Assembly (NCBI GenBank): GCA_017541265.1
Contig: JAFXZK010000039.1
Coordinates: forward strand, 1 to 32,949
Source: Bacteroidaceae bacterium
GTDB taxonomy: Bacteria > Bacteroidota > Bacteroidia > Bacteroidales > Bacteroidaceae
Reading direction: 5' to 3'
DNA length: 32,949 nucleotides
Each line of letters opens with the position of its first letter. The stretch's first letter is position 1. The position numbers and the translations under genes are program-made. Below, piece by piece: positions 20,766 through 30,100 of this stretch. The notes under the pieces are model-generated. The model saw nothing but the letters and a program-made list of their open reading frames with translations. It had not been told where the DNA came from and made no database searches.

Positions 20766-20800
20766 AATGGTTATTGATTATTGGTTATAGGTTATTGATG
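20766..20800. repeat. Heptamer satellite between symporter and GH43 genes
   Basis: Five 7-base units, AATGGTT, ATTGATT, ATTGGTT, ATAGGTT and ATTGATG, fill most of the 44-base gap just upstream of the GH43 start. Confidence 0.7.
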
Positions 20801-20807
20801 CCGTGTG

Positions 20808-22202
20808 TTATGCTTTGTTCACTATCTCACGGTTGATTTGGTCTATCTTTTCGTCGGTAAGCTCATACTTCGAGATGATGAGCATGGCGATGAGAAGCAG
20901 GGCGGCGGGAATGACGCATACCAGCCAAAGGATGCCTTCCTCGGCCTCGGGTGTCTGCTGGATGCTGTCTGGGTTGTAGGCGACGTAGGCGAGGATGGCG
21001 GGTGCCACGACGCTGCCCAAGGTCATGCCTGCCTTGAAGAAGATGCCGGTCAGGGCGTTCACGATGCCTGCGATGCGCTTGCCGCTAACATACTCTCCAT
21101 AGGAGATGACCTCGGGCACCAATGCCCACATGTAGCCCGTGGCGACGATGACGCCCGTCGACTTCACAAATTGTGCCACATAGACGAGTGTCATGCTGGG
21201 TTCGTCCATCTTGGCGACGACATAGAGGAACGCCATGCCGATGATGGCGATGCTGAGGAAGATGTAGAACATATTTTTCTTGCCCACCAGCTTCTTGATG
21301 AGAGGCACGAGCGGCATGAAGATGAACGACGGCGCACTGCCAAGCCCCATGAAGATGGAGAGCTGGTCGGGCGAGCCGTGCATGTTGCTGTTAATGAAGT
21401 ATGCGCCTGCGGCATTGCCGATGGACATCATGGCAAAGGCGGTGATGAAGAAGAAGGCTATGACGCGAAGCGGGCGGTTGTGGAAGAACTCCATCCAGAG
21501 GTCACTGATCTTCACGTTGGCAGCTTCGCTGGCATCCATAACCACTCGCTCCTTGCACTGGCTGAAGCAGAAGAACAGCAGAGCCAGCCCCACGAGGGCG
21601 TAGATGGTCATTGTGGTGAACCATGCCGACGGGTCTTTGGGCAGACCTTCTGACGGCTCGTTGGTGAAATGCGCTATCAACAATGGAAGCCCGGAGCCGA
21701 CAGCCAGTCCGCCACAGTTCGCCATGAACATGCGGACGGAGGTCAGGATGGTGATTTCGTCTGTGTCGCGCGACAGCGAGGAGTTCAATGCGCCGTACGG
21801 TACATTAATAAATGTATAGAGCAGCGTCATTGCTATGTAGGTGACGTATGCATAGAGCAGTGAGGGTGCGAAGCCGTTCCAGAAGCAGAGGATGGCAAAG
21901 CCCGTCAGCGGTATGCCCACATACACCAGATAGGCTCGGTACTTGCCGAGTCTCGGGTTGTGCTTGTCGATGAGTGCGCCCACGATGGGGTCCCAGATGA
22001 CGTTGGCAATGTTGCCCACAGTAAACATCACAGAGACATCCACCGCATCGAGGCCGTAGATGTCGGTGTAGAAGAACAGCAGATACATGCAGGTTGTCTG
22101 GAAGATGAGGTTCTGCGCCAGGTCTCCAGAGCCAAAGCCAATACGCTGTAACCACGAAAGGCGACAGAAGCCTGTTTTCTCTTTTGTTTCCATATTATTC
22201 AT
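20808..22202 (-). CDS. GPH-family sugar:cation symporter
   Basis: A 464-residue inner-membrane protein with about twelve helices, of the glycoside-pentoside-hexuronide (MelB/XynP-like) family within the MFS fold. The family signature is seen early: GFGSGDLAQNLIFQTTCMYL, then YTDIYGLDAVDVSVMF and VIWDPIVGALIDKHNPRLGKYRAYL. It is predicted to import xylo- or arabino-oligosaccharides with Na+ or H+. I chose the ATG at 22202; the longer frame to 22235 would begin upstream of the -7 box at 22224-22231. The next gene in the unit is a cytoplasmic GH43, and a lipoprotein GH43 is divergent, so all three probably serve one hemicellulose pathway. Confidence 0.9.
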   Translation of the reverse strand: MNNMETKEKTGFCRLSWLQRIGFGSGDLAQNLIFQTTCMYLLFFYTDIYGLDAVDVSVMFTVGNIANVIWDPIVGALIDKHNPRLGKYRAYLVYVGIPLTGFAILCFWNGFAPSLLYAYVTYIAMTLLYTFINVPYGALNSSLSRDTDEITILTSVRMFMANCGGLAVGSGLPLLIAHFTNEPSEGLPKDPSAWFTTMTIYALVGLALLFFCFSQCKERVVMDASEAANVKISDLWMEFFHNRPLRVIAFFFITAFAMMSIGNAAGAYFINSNMHGSPDQLSIFMGLGSAPSFIFMPLVPLIKKLVGKKNMFYIFLSIAIIGMAFLYVVAKMDEPSMTLVYVAQFVKSTGVIVATGYMWALVPEVISYGEYVSGKRIAGIVNALTGIFFKAGMTLGSVVAPAILAYVAYNPDSIQQTPEAEEGILWLVCVIPAALLLIAMLIISKYELTDEKIDQINREIVNKA

Positions 22203-22223
22203 GACATTTTTATACTTCTTCTG

Positions 22224-22231
22224 CAAAGATA
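22224..22231 (-). promoter_or_regulatory. -7 box of the symporter-GH43 unit
   Basis: On the minus strand this reads TATCTTTG, 21 bases before the ATG at 22202. The divergent GH43 gene uses the same TATCTTTGCAG wording at 22316-22326, so the two promoters may be coordinately controlled. Confidence 0.6.
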
Positions 22232-22294
22232 GCAAAAATGCACCAATGCCGTACGGATTTTAGAAGAAAAAGCATTATAATGGCGCAAAATGTC

Positions 22295-22323
22295 TTGTGC
22301 TGCATGAATAATTGCTATCTTTG
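22295..22323 (+). promoter_or_regulatory. Promoter of the lipoprotein GH43 gene
   Basis: TTG (22295-22297) and TATCTTTG (22316-22323) are 18 bases apart, and the ATG at 22364 follows 40 bases later. Confidence 0.6.
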
Positions 22324-22363
22324 CAGGAGAAATATACGCAAAAACAAAAAAAAGAATACTGCA

Positions 22364-23401
22364 ATGACACACAAACATTTTACCGCAATCTTTCTATCAC
22401 TGTTAGTCCTGATGGCCTGCTCTGTTGAAGGCGAAAAAGCTGTCACCTTCCAGAACTTGGGCAACCCTCTCATTCGTTCGTGCTACACCGCTGACCCTGC
22501 CCCTGTGGTCTTCGACGGACGGCTGTACCTCTATACCGGTCACGACGAGTGCTTCGAGGACAGCGCGGGCTACGAAGGCCTCTACGGCTTCAACATCACC
22601 AACTGGCTCTGTTTCTCGACCGAAGACATGCAGACGTGGACAGAGCATGGCGTTGTCCTTAGTCCTGCCGACTTCAGTTGGGCTTCAGGCGAGGCTTGGG
22701 CGGCACAGGTTGTTGAGAAGGACGGCAAGTACTGGTACTTTGTCAGCACCCAGTGTGCCGACCCCAACTGCAAGTCCATCGGCGTGGCTGTTGCCGACAC
22801 TCCCACAGGCCCCTTCAAGGATGCCATCGGGAAGCCACTTGTCGTGGACAGCATGACACCCAATGCCCATCCCCTCGGCTGGTGGAACGACTTCGACCCC
22901 ACCGTTTTCATCGACGACGATGGCACGCCTTGGCTCAGCTGGGGCAACGGGACATGCTTCCTTGCCCGCCTCAAGCAGAACATGATAGAGCTTGACAGCG
23001 AGATAATGGCCTTGCCAATGGAGAACTATGTGGAAGGTCCCTGGCTCTATAAGCGGCGTTCGGAAGAGGGGAAAGATTGGTGGTACATCGTCTATGCTTC
23101 AGGTGGCAAAGAAGGTGGTGAGACCATTTCATACGCTATGGCGCCCGAAGTGACAGGTCCCTGGACGTACAAAGGCATGATTACAGGCACAGCCAAAGAT
23201 AGCTTTACCATCCATCCGGGCATTGTCGATTTCAAGGGGCACACATATCTCTTCTACCACAACAGCACCCTGTCCCTGCACGGCTATGGTCCTGCCACAG
23301 GCCGCCGCAGCGTCTGTGTCGATGAGATGTTCTATAACCCCGACGGCACCATCCGCCCCGTCACCCAGACCTACGGCACGCCTGCCTCAACAAAAGACTG
23401 A
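22364..23401 (+). CDS. GH43 glycosidase lipoprotein
   Basis: A 345-residue exported enzyme. The signal peptide ends in an LMAC lipobox (C19), so it is membrane anchored, probably on the periplasmic side or at the cell surface. GH43 catalytic acids are D44 (YTADPAPVVF), D178 (NDFDPTVF) and E224 (YVEGPWLY); the middle block AHPLGWWNDFDPT is typical of arabinan- or xylan-active members. It likely removes arabinose or xylose from hemicellulose fragments before uptake by the divergent GPH symporter. I chose the ATG at 22364 because it begins the signal peptide and follows the promoter; the frame from 22238 is too early. It ends next to a hairpin (TTTCCC/GGGAAA, 23416-23432) and a palindrome array. 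Confidence 0.9.
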   Translation: MTHKHFTAIFLSLLVLMACSVEGEKAVTFQNLGNPLIRSCYTADPAPVVFDGRLYLYTGHDECFEDSAGYEGLYGFNITNWLCFSTEDMQTWTEHGVVLSPADFSWASGEAWAAQVVEKDGKYWYFVSTQCADPNCKSIGVAVADTPTGPFKDAIGKPLVVDSMTPNAHPLGWWNDFDPTVFIDDDGTPWLSWGNGTCFLARLKQNMIELDSEIMALPMENYVEGPWLYKRRSEEGKDWWYIVYASGGKEGGETISYAMAPEVTGPWTYKGMITGTAKDSFTIHPGIVDFKGHTYLFYHNSTLSLHGYGPATGRRSVCVDEMFYNPDGTIRPVTQTYGTPASTKD

Positions 23402-23465
23402 CGTACGTAAGCGTCTTTCCCATACGGGGAAAAGTGTCATAGTAGATGACCTATATGAGAAAGTA

Positions 23466-23597
23466 AGAGGAAGTGTCACGTGAAATTGGCAGAATCCACA
23501 TGAGGATTTGGAGAAATCCACACGTGGATTCTGCTAACTTTACACGTGTAGTTGGAAAATTACTCCAGAGTAATTGGCGATTTACTCTCGTGTAGTT
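23466..23597. repeat. 22-bp periodic array of covarying palindromes, array 2
   Basis: Six contiguous 22-base units start at 23466, 23488, 23510, 23532, 23554 and 23576. Dyads in units 2 to 6 are AATCC..GGATT, AATCCAC-AC-GTGGATT, AACTTTACACGTGTAGTT, AATTACTC-CA-GAGTAATT and ATTTACTCTCGTGTAGTT, all centred between unit columns 13 and 14. Unit 1 has TCACGTGA. The arms change in compensation: columns 9/18 are C-G, C-G, mismatch, A-T, A-T, and columns 7/20 are A-T, A-T, C-G, T-A, T-G. It lies between two convergent genes and is preceded by a GTCAT..ATGAC dyad (23436-23450). Confidence 0.75.
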
Positions 23598-23641
23598 TGG
23601 TCTGATGACATGGATGGGCTTTGCTGTATAAGAACAACAAG

Positions 23642-24160
23642 TTAATCTGTCTTCAGGAAACTCGGTTCAAGTGGTGCCGAAACAGACCCCTTACAATCAT
23701 CAGCTACGAAGGTACAAGCTTTTTGAGCCACGAAGATGTTCTTGAGTGTGGCTGAATAGTAATAGATGTCAATGGCCTGGTCTGCTCCCTGCGGTGGTCG
23801 GGCAATATAGAGGAAGAAAAGGCCGTCGATGTATTGTGCCACCCCCAGACATTTGTCGCCAGAGAAGGCTGCAAGCAGGTCGTTTTGTCCTGGTATTTGT
23901 CCGCTGAGGGAAGATTCGCTGATAGCTGCCATCTGTTGGGGGTAGGAGATGCTCAGGTTGACGCGGATTATTGCTGTCATAGAGAAGGGCATGTCTTGGT
24001 CTGTGGGATTTTGCCAAGCTGGTTTTTCCTTATTGCCGACCATCCCCCCCTGTGAAGATGATGGCCCGGGAATGGTATCGTCACCGCCTTTACAAGAGGA
24101 GAAGGCAAGAAGCAATCCGCAGGCGGCGAGGGTCAGAAGATTATAAATATTTAGTTTCAT
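23642..24160 (-). CDS. Lipoprotein sharing a domain with the giant protein
   Basis: A 172-residue lipoprotein with an FSSC lipobox (C23), a Gly/Ser/Pro linker, and one domain of about 110 residues (about 58-170; MTAIIRVNLSI, DLLAAFSGDKCLGVAQYIDG, then IDIYYYSATLKN). The same strand pattern (M-x-hydrophobic-V start, then an A-[YF]-x-G-D-[EK]-x-[VL]-G block) occurs twice near the C terminus of the giant protein just upstream, for example GLSAYIGDELVGFASP. The gene starts 38 bases after the giant gene and is surely cotranscribed with it. It may anchor or assist the giant protein at the surface; this is inference. No enzyme motif is present. Confidence 0.75.
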   Translation of the reverse strand: MKLNIYNLLTLAACGLLLAFSSCKGGDDTIPGPSSSQGGMVGNKEKPAWQNPTDQDMPFSMTAIIRVNLSISYPQQMAAISESSLSGQIPGQNDLLAAFSGDKCLGVAQYIDGLFFLYIARPPQGADQAIDIYYYSATLKNIFVAQKACTFVADDCKGSVSAPLEPSFLKTD

Positions 24161-24198
24161 AGTCTGTGATTGATGTTTGATGGGTAATCCAGGAGGAA

Positions 24199-27100
24199 CT
24201 ACCTATGGCTGTTCTTTCTCGGAACAGCCACGGCAGCCCCCTGGACATTGTAAATATGTTCACCTTGGAATATGTAGATGCGACCGTCTATGAGACGTTT
24301 CTTGACCTTTCCGTCGGCTTCCGGCCTGAGGGTAAGGATTACGGGACTTGCTATTGTGCCATAGTGACTGTCTGCTTGATAGCCCATCACCGTTCCGTCT
24401 TCCATCACTGCTGGCAGTCCTTCGAACTCGAAACTCAGTTTGCCAGGCATGTCGCTTTGGATGTTGAGCATCAGCAGCGTATCGCCTTCCACGACCTGCG
24501 GACTTGCGAAGCCGACCAGCTCGTCTCCGATGTATGCAGACAGTCCTGCGCCCTCTTCCATCTCCATATCATGCCATAGCGAAGCGACTTTGGCTATCAT
24601 GGTCATGTTGGACACTGCATCGGGATTGCTGAATGAGGTCTTCTTCGCAGACGTCTGTTTATCGGCAGGGAGTACATCGCCCGATGAGGGGGTGTAGGTC
24701 AGCGAGGCTTCGGTCATGGCATGACGATAGAGCATGTATCCGCTGCCGGGCTGCATGAACGTCAGATTGCCTTCCCACTTGCCTGCTGCCGAGAATACGG
24801 CAAACTCGTCGTGGCTCTTGACGATGTCGCCTTCCGTGGCGTACGAATAGTACGATGCGAGGGCGTCGCGCAGGTTCTGGCTTTCTGTGCGCAGATATGG
24901 CAGGGCGTTCCATCCGTGCTTCAGCACGACGGTGCGGTCTTTCTCTGTGCTGAGCGCTTTGCCATAGACGTGGAGGGTATGCTCTTTTGCAGTATGGAAC
25001 ATGAAGACGTGTTTGTTGTTAATCTGCGAGAGTGGACCGCTCCAAAGCGATAAGCTGCTGTTGTATCGGCAGAAGTTGTTGGTTGCCGGGCTCTTTATCT
25101 CGTCGTTACTTGAGAACCCAGTGTCGCTGAAGATGATTTCGTTGATGACGCCGTTTGATTCCGGCTTGAAGGGGAACGAAGCCCACGTCCATCCCTTGTC
25201 AATGTTAATGACTTGCATCGTGCCGTCCGTAGCAGTGAGGCGGATAGGTTCGGAAGGAGGACAACCGAGTGTCATGCCATCGATGAAAATCAGCGGTGTG
25301 TCTCCGCTCGAGAGAAGTAATGTCTTTCCCGTGGAGTATTGCCAGAGCCATGCCGAGAACTTCTTGCCTTCCGACGATAGATTGCCAAACACTGTGATAT
25401 AGACATATCCGTGGCTGTGGTCGTCATTGCTGACAGAGCCTAAGCCTACAAGTTCGCCGTCTATGGAGATGCCCACGACGTCCCTGCTGTCTGTGTCTAT
25501 GACCTCGATGCCGTTCTTTTGTGTGAAGACTTGTGCCCGAAGTGCCATGCTACGCTCGAAGCTTTGTGTGTCTATCTCGTCCCATGGACATTTGCCCTGC
25601 ACATTGATGTCGATGTTGAGAGACTCCGTCAAGTCCTGGTCGTCGGTGAGGAAGACGACAGCGTTGTATTCCCTTGGCGGAAGTCCTTTCTTTACGGTGA
25701 AGGTGACGACGGACTCCTCTTCTGCTTCCAGTGTGCCTTGTGCAGGCGTGACCTTGAGCCATTCGGGCAGTCCCGTGATGCTGTATTGCCGCGTCCTGCC
25801 AGTGGTGTTCAGAATTTCCATCTTAAACTGGCATTCGGAGTTGTTGTCGTAGATGGTTTCAGAGTATCGTCGTTCTCCCCAGCGGATGCTGTTCAGGTCG
25901 GCATATACAGTCCACGAAACAGGGGAGGGAAGGCGGTTGCCTGCCATATCTTCCACATCGCGTACTGTGAGATAAAGTGTGCGCTTGTTGATTTCTCTGT
26001 CTTGCATGTTCAGGTTAATGAGCAGTTCCTCATTATGACTGGTCCATGTGAAGTTAAGATTGGAGAGACGTCCGCGGTCGCGTACTGGGGCATAGTTCTT
26101 CTTGTCGCCCACGTAATCTTCTCTCTGGGCAAGCAACGGCAAAACCTTGTTAACAGGATTACCATTGGCATCTTTGAAATGACGTTGGTCGTTCGTAGAG
26201 AAAACAAGTTCAGGGATGTTGTTCTGATTGCGACGTGTCTCGGAGAAGGTGAGCAGGGCAATCAGTCCCATCTCGTCACCGACAGGCGTGGCCTTGTCGA
26301 ATTCCTTCACAAGCGAGAGCGGTAGGGCTTGCTCGAACAGGCAGACATCGTCGATGTTGCCCTTCAGCCCTCCACCAAGAGCAATGCGAGAACCAGACAA
26401 ACCTCTGAGACTTTCGCATGCAAAGGTCTGGATCAGGTTTCCATCGAGGTATAGGTTGGCTGTGTTGTAGGTCTTGCTGACAGAAAGAGTCAGGTGGTGC
26501 CACTCGCCTGCTTGCAATGTGGCTGGACTGCTAACGTGAATGTCCCCCTGAGAGAAGAACAGACGTTCGCCGTCATAGCCTATTTGCATCGTGATGGAAT
26601 CGCTCATATAAGTGGTGAACAGGGCAATGGAGTCTTTCGCTGTCTCGGCTGGCTCGAACCAGAACATCAGCGTATAGTCTTGGGCGGGAGACCGAGAGAA
26701 GTTCGTAGGCTGAAGTTCTGCCTGTTCTCCATCCAGAGCGAGCGAGATGCCCTGCGGATTCACCCAGCTCACTCCGTTGCTCTGCAAGGTGGCACCAGAT
26801 GCCAGGTCGGTAAGTTCTGTGCCACTGCCTTCGTTCATCGGATAGTAGTCCATTAGACCATATTCGTAGCCCGTAAGTCTTCGCAGGTGTGTGTTTGCAA
26901 TCTCGTCGGGTGTTAAGGGAGTTGTCCAGATGCGTACTTCAGTCATGTTGCCGTGGAAGGCTCCAGTGCCATCCAGACTCTTACCTATGACGATGGGGCA
27001 GGCCCCGTTTTGAATCATCCAGGGGGACACGTTAGTATGCTCGGATATGTCGCTCGTTCCTGCATAGAAGCGTATGGTGTAGTTGTCAAAGTCATAGACC

Positions 27101-30100
27101 ATTATCACTCTGGTGAAGTCTTCTGAGGAGAGGACTGGCATGGGCTTGGAGTAGGCTACGACGGGCTGATTGTCCTCCGACCTCATGACTGCCTTTAGTC
27201 GCCGGTCGCTTGTAAGCATAAACTCCAGCGAACTGATGCTGTCGCCATGGGCAAAGAGCATCATCTCCTTGTTCGTCTCGGCTGGACGAATCATCATATC
27301 TACGGTCAGATCGGTGATGGCCAGACCGCGCAGGGCGCTTGAGCGGGCGGATTGTTCCTCCGTTCCTGAAAAATAGAGTGAGGAGGTGGAAGTAAAGCCG
27401 GCTTCGTTCGTGACGCCTTGCAGTTGGAAGTTGTTATCCTCGTCCAACCAGTTTCCGGCAATGGCTTCGGAGAAACGCAGCTTGATGTCATCTGTCAACG
27501 TGAGTATGCCGTCGGCTGGCCAGGGCTTGCCAAAGAGAACAGGCGGTCGCGTGTCCTTCGTACCACTAAGCACAGGAGAGGATTTGCTGACGAAGCCCGA
27601 ACCATGGCGACAGAACGAGACGGCTCGCAGGTCATAGTTCAATTCCTTGGGGTCGGTGTGCCCATAGAAGCGGAAGGGCGCAATGCGACCATTCTCTATC
27701 ATCGCCTTGTTGCCAGTGGCAAGAGCGTAGAGTGAGTCATTAGCATAGAACGAACACATGTTCACCCACGCATCACTGTTCTCTGTGGTGAGTTTATATT
27801 GGAATTCAATGTGATCGAAGTTCTTATGGTTGATGTCGAACCCATCTATGCTGATAGGTAGGTAATAACCTATGGAATCTTTGGCCGAAAGTGTGTTCAT
27901 AATCCATTTATCGCGAGGCTGAGTGATGGCTACATCGCAACTAACGGGCAGATAATGGACAGAAAGCTTAATGATGCTATATACTTTCGGACAGTCATCA
28001 AGGGAGAGCATAAGCTCAAGGTCATTGTAGTCATCAGCCGTGCCACGCACTACCTGAAGCGTCTTTATCATCGGCTCTCCTGTTTTGATATAGACCGGAT
28101 ATCCAGCAGCAAGGTTCTGACCATCAATGGTCACCACCGCGCCATCAGGATTCCCGCCAACGAGCGAAAGCGTCATCATTTCTCCGTCGGCAGCCTTGCC
28201 AGACTCTTCCTGCCCGTTGTTCATTAGGGTAAGATGGAAAATGGCGGCTTTGTCAGCAGGCACGTTGGTCTGTTCGTAGGTGTCAATTGTCATCTCTGGC
28301 TTGCTGGCATAACGGGTGTCGTTGTTCAGCAACGTTCCCTTGTTGTAGAACAGTGTGCGCTCCTCGCCCTCATGGGGACAATAGGTGGTACCTTCTTCGG
28401 TGAAGAAGACGTAGCTGCCGTAGAGATCGTCGTTGGGAGCTTCCACTTCGTCGCGAATAGCCTCGGTGGTGTTTTCCCACACGTCATCAAAGTGAGCCCG
28501 ATAGACACTGATAGTCATGTCACCATGTGGGTCGGGACTGATGGTGAAGCCCGTCTTACGTGAAACCGCTTTCTCCTTACTTCGGTTGTCATCGGCTTCG
28601 AAACTAAAGACAGGCGTGATTTCGATATCCCATTTTGATACGTTGGTGAAAGTGCCAAGTTCCACAGGTGATTTATGTTCCTGTTCACCGTCTTTGTTAT
28701 ATTGGCTAACTAGGTCGGCAACTGATTTTCCAAGAGTATCTTTCCCGCGTTCTTTCCAAAATTTCACTATGTCTTTCCAGTGCGATAAGAAATTCTGGGC
28801 AAAATCCACAGGAGCCGTTTGGCCGAGCTCATACAACCAGAGAGCCCCACCCTGAGGCATTTCATTGTAGCCAGCTGCAGCATTATAGGAGTCGGAATGT
28901 GCGATGCTTGTGCCGCCACTAACGGACCATGTTCCAACCTTTTGTCCCGAAATGCGTGCAGCAACTTTCTCCTTCTCGTTATGGTAGAGAATGGTAATCC
29001 ATTTGAGGATGATGTTATCGAGGGCTGCCACCTCGTTGGTGAATAGCTTGTTTGTTTGCCTCGGCACAATCATTTTATAGCTTCCTGCTTTCAGGGTGTC
29101 CCTCAAGTTAGTGGAGGCATCGGTGGCTAAGTCCCAATATACAACATCATCGCGCGCATCGGCAGCAGCCTGGGCCGCTTCTTCGTTAGCAAATGTCTCC
29201 AACTTGTCCTGCCGTTCCTTGGCTAAATTGGGTATGAGCGTGTTCAGAATATATGTTTGGGTATAGACAAAAGTGTTGTTGATGCGTGTGCCCATGGTCA
29301 CTTTCTGCCCAGTGACCAGATAGTAGGGTTTGCCGTCGGCAGCAATTCCCTTTGCCAACAGTTTGAGTGTGCCGGCATTGTAGGCGGGTTGGCGTGCTTG
29401 CCATAGACTGTCGCTGATGAGGGCGACGGACTTGACCTTGCCACTCAGCATACTGGTGGTAGTTCCGAGGAAGACGTCGGCATTTCGTCCTACATTAGAA
29501 TAGGATGAAGAAGTACTGATGCGGTCGGTGGTAGTAAAATCGTATGAATAGGTGTATCCCCATTTCCACTCATGCACGGCTGGATATTTAAAGCTGAGTT
29601 GCTTGCTTGTGTTATAAGTGCTGCCGATATATGTGCCAGGAAGAGTTGTGATACCAATATCCTGCGTCACATTCATTCCATACTGGAGATCAAACTCAGC
29701 ACCTAACTCCCAGTGGTAGCTTTCCTTATATGCATACTTATATGTGGTGCCTGTTTCCAGCCATGCACTACTGTTCATGCCGCCTGGGTCGCGCACGATG
29801 TCGAGCAACACAATATCAGCATCCGTAGCATGGAGATCTCCCGCCTCTAACTTGTTGCCACTGACGAAAGCACGGAAGGCATCTGTCTCCAGATAGCTGC
29901 CATCCGCTTCAAGCACAGTGGTGACAGTGCGCAGAGCCTGCGTGCCGCTGTTGGCGTAGTCGAGGTCTTTTATTTCAAGGAAGACGTTTTTGTTCTTTCC
30001 CTCATTGTCTAGTGCGTATGTCTGGCTATGTGTGGCACCCTCCATACCATTGCGCACAGTCACATTACCGCCGCGTTGTGGTACACGGTCAAGATGGCCT

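Noticed and set aside
22238-22363. Longer N terminus for the lipoprotein GH43 gene
   Set aside because: The promoter at 22295-22323 lies inside this stretch, and the lipobox signal peptide begins at 22364.
23415-23434. Terminator after the lipoprotein GH43 gene (CTTTCCC/GGGGAAAAG)
   Set aside because: A hairpin is present but no T-rich tail follows, so I mention it only as a possible 3' structure.
23466-23597. Possible CRISPR-like array because of regular short repeats
   Set aside because: Units are contiguous at 22 bp with no spacers, repeats are not identical, and no cas genes are present.
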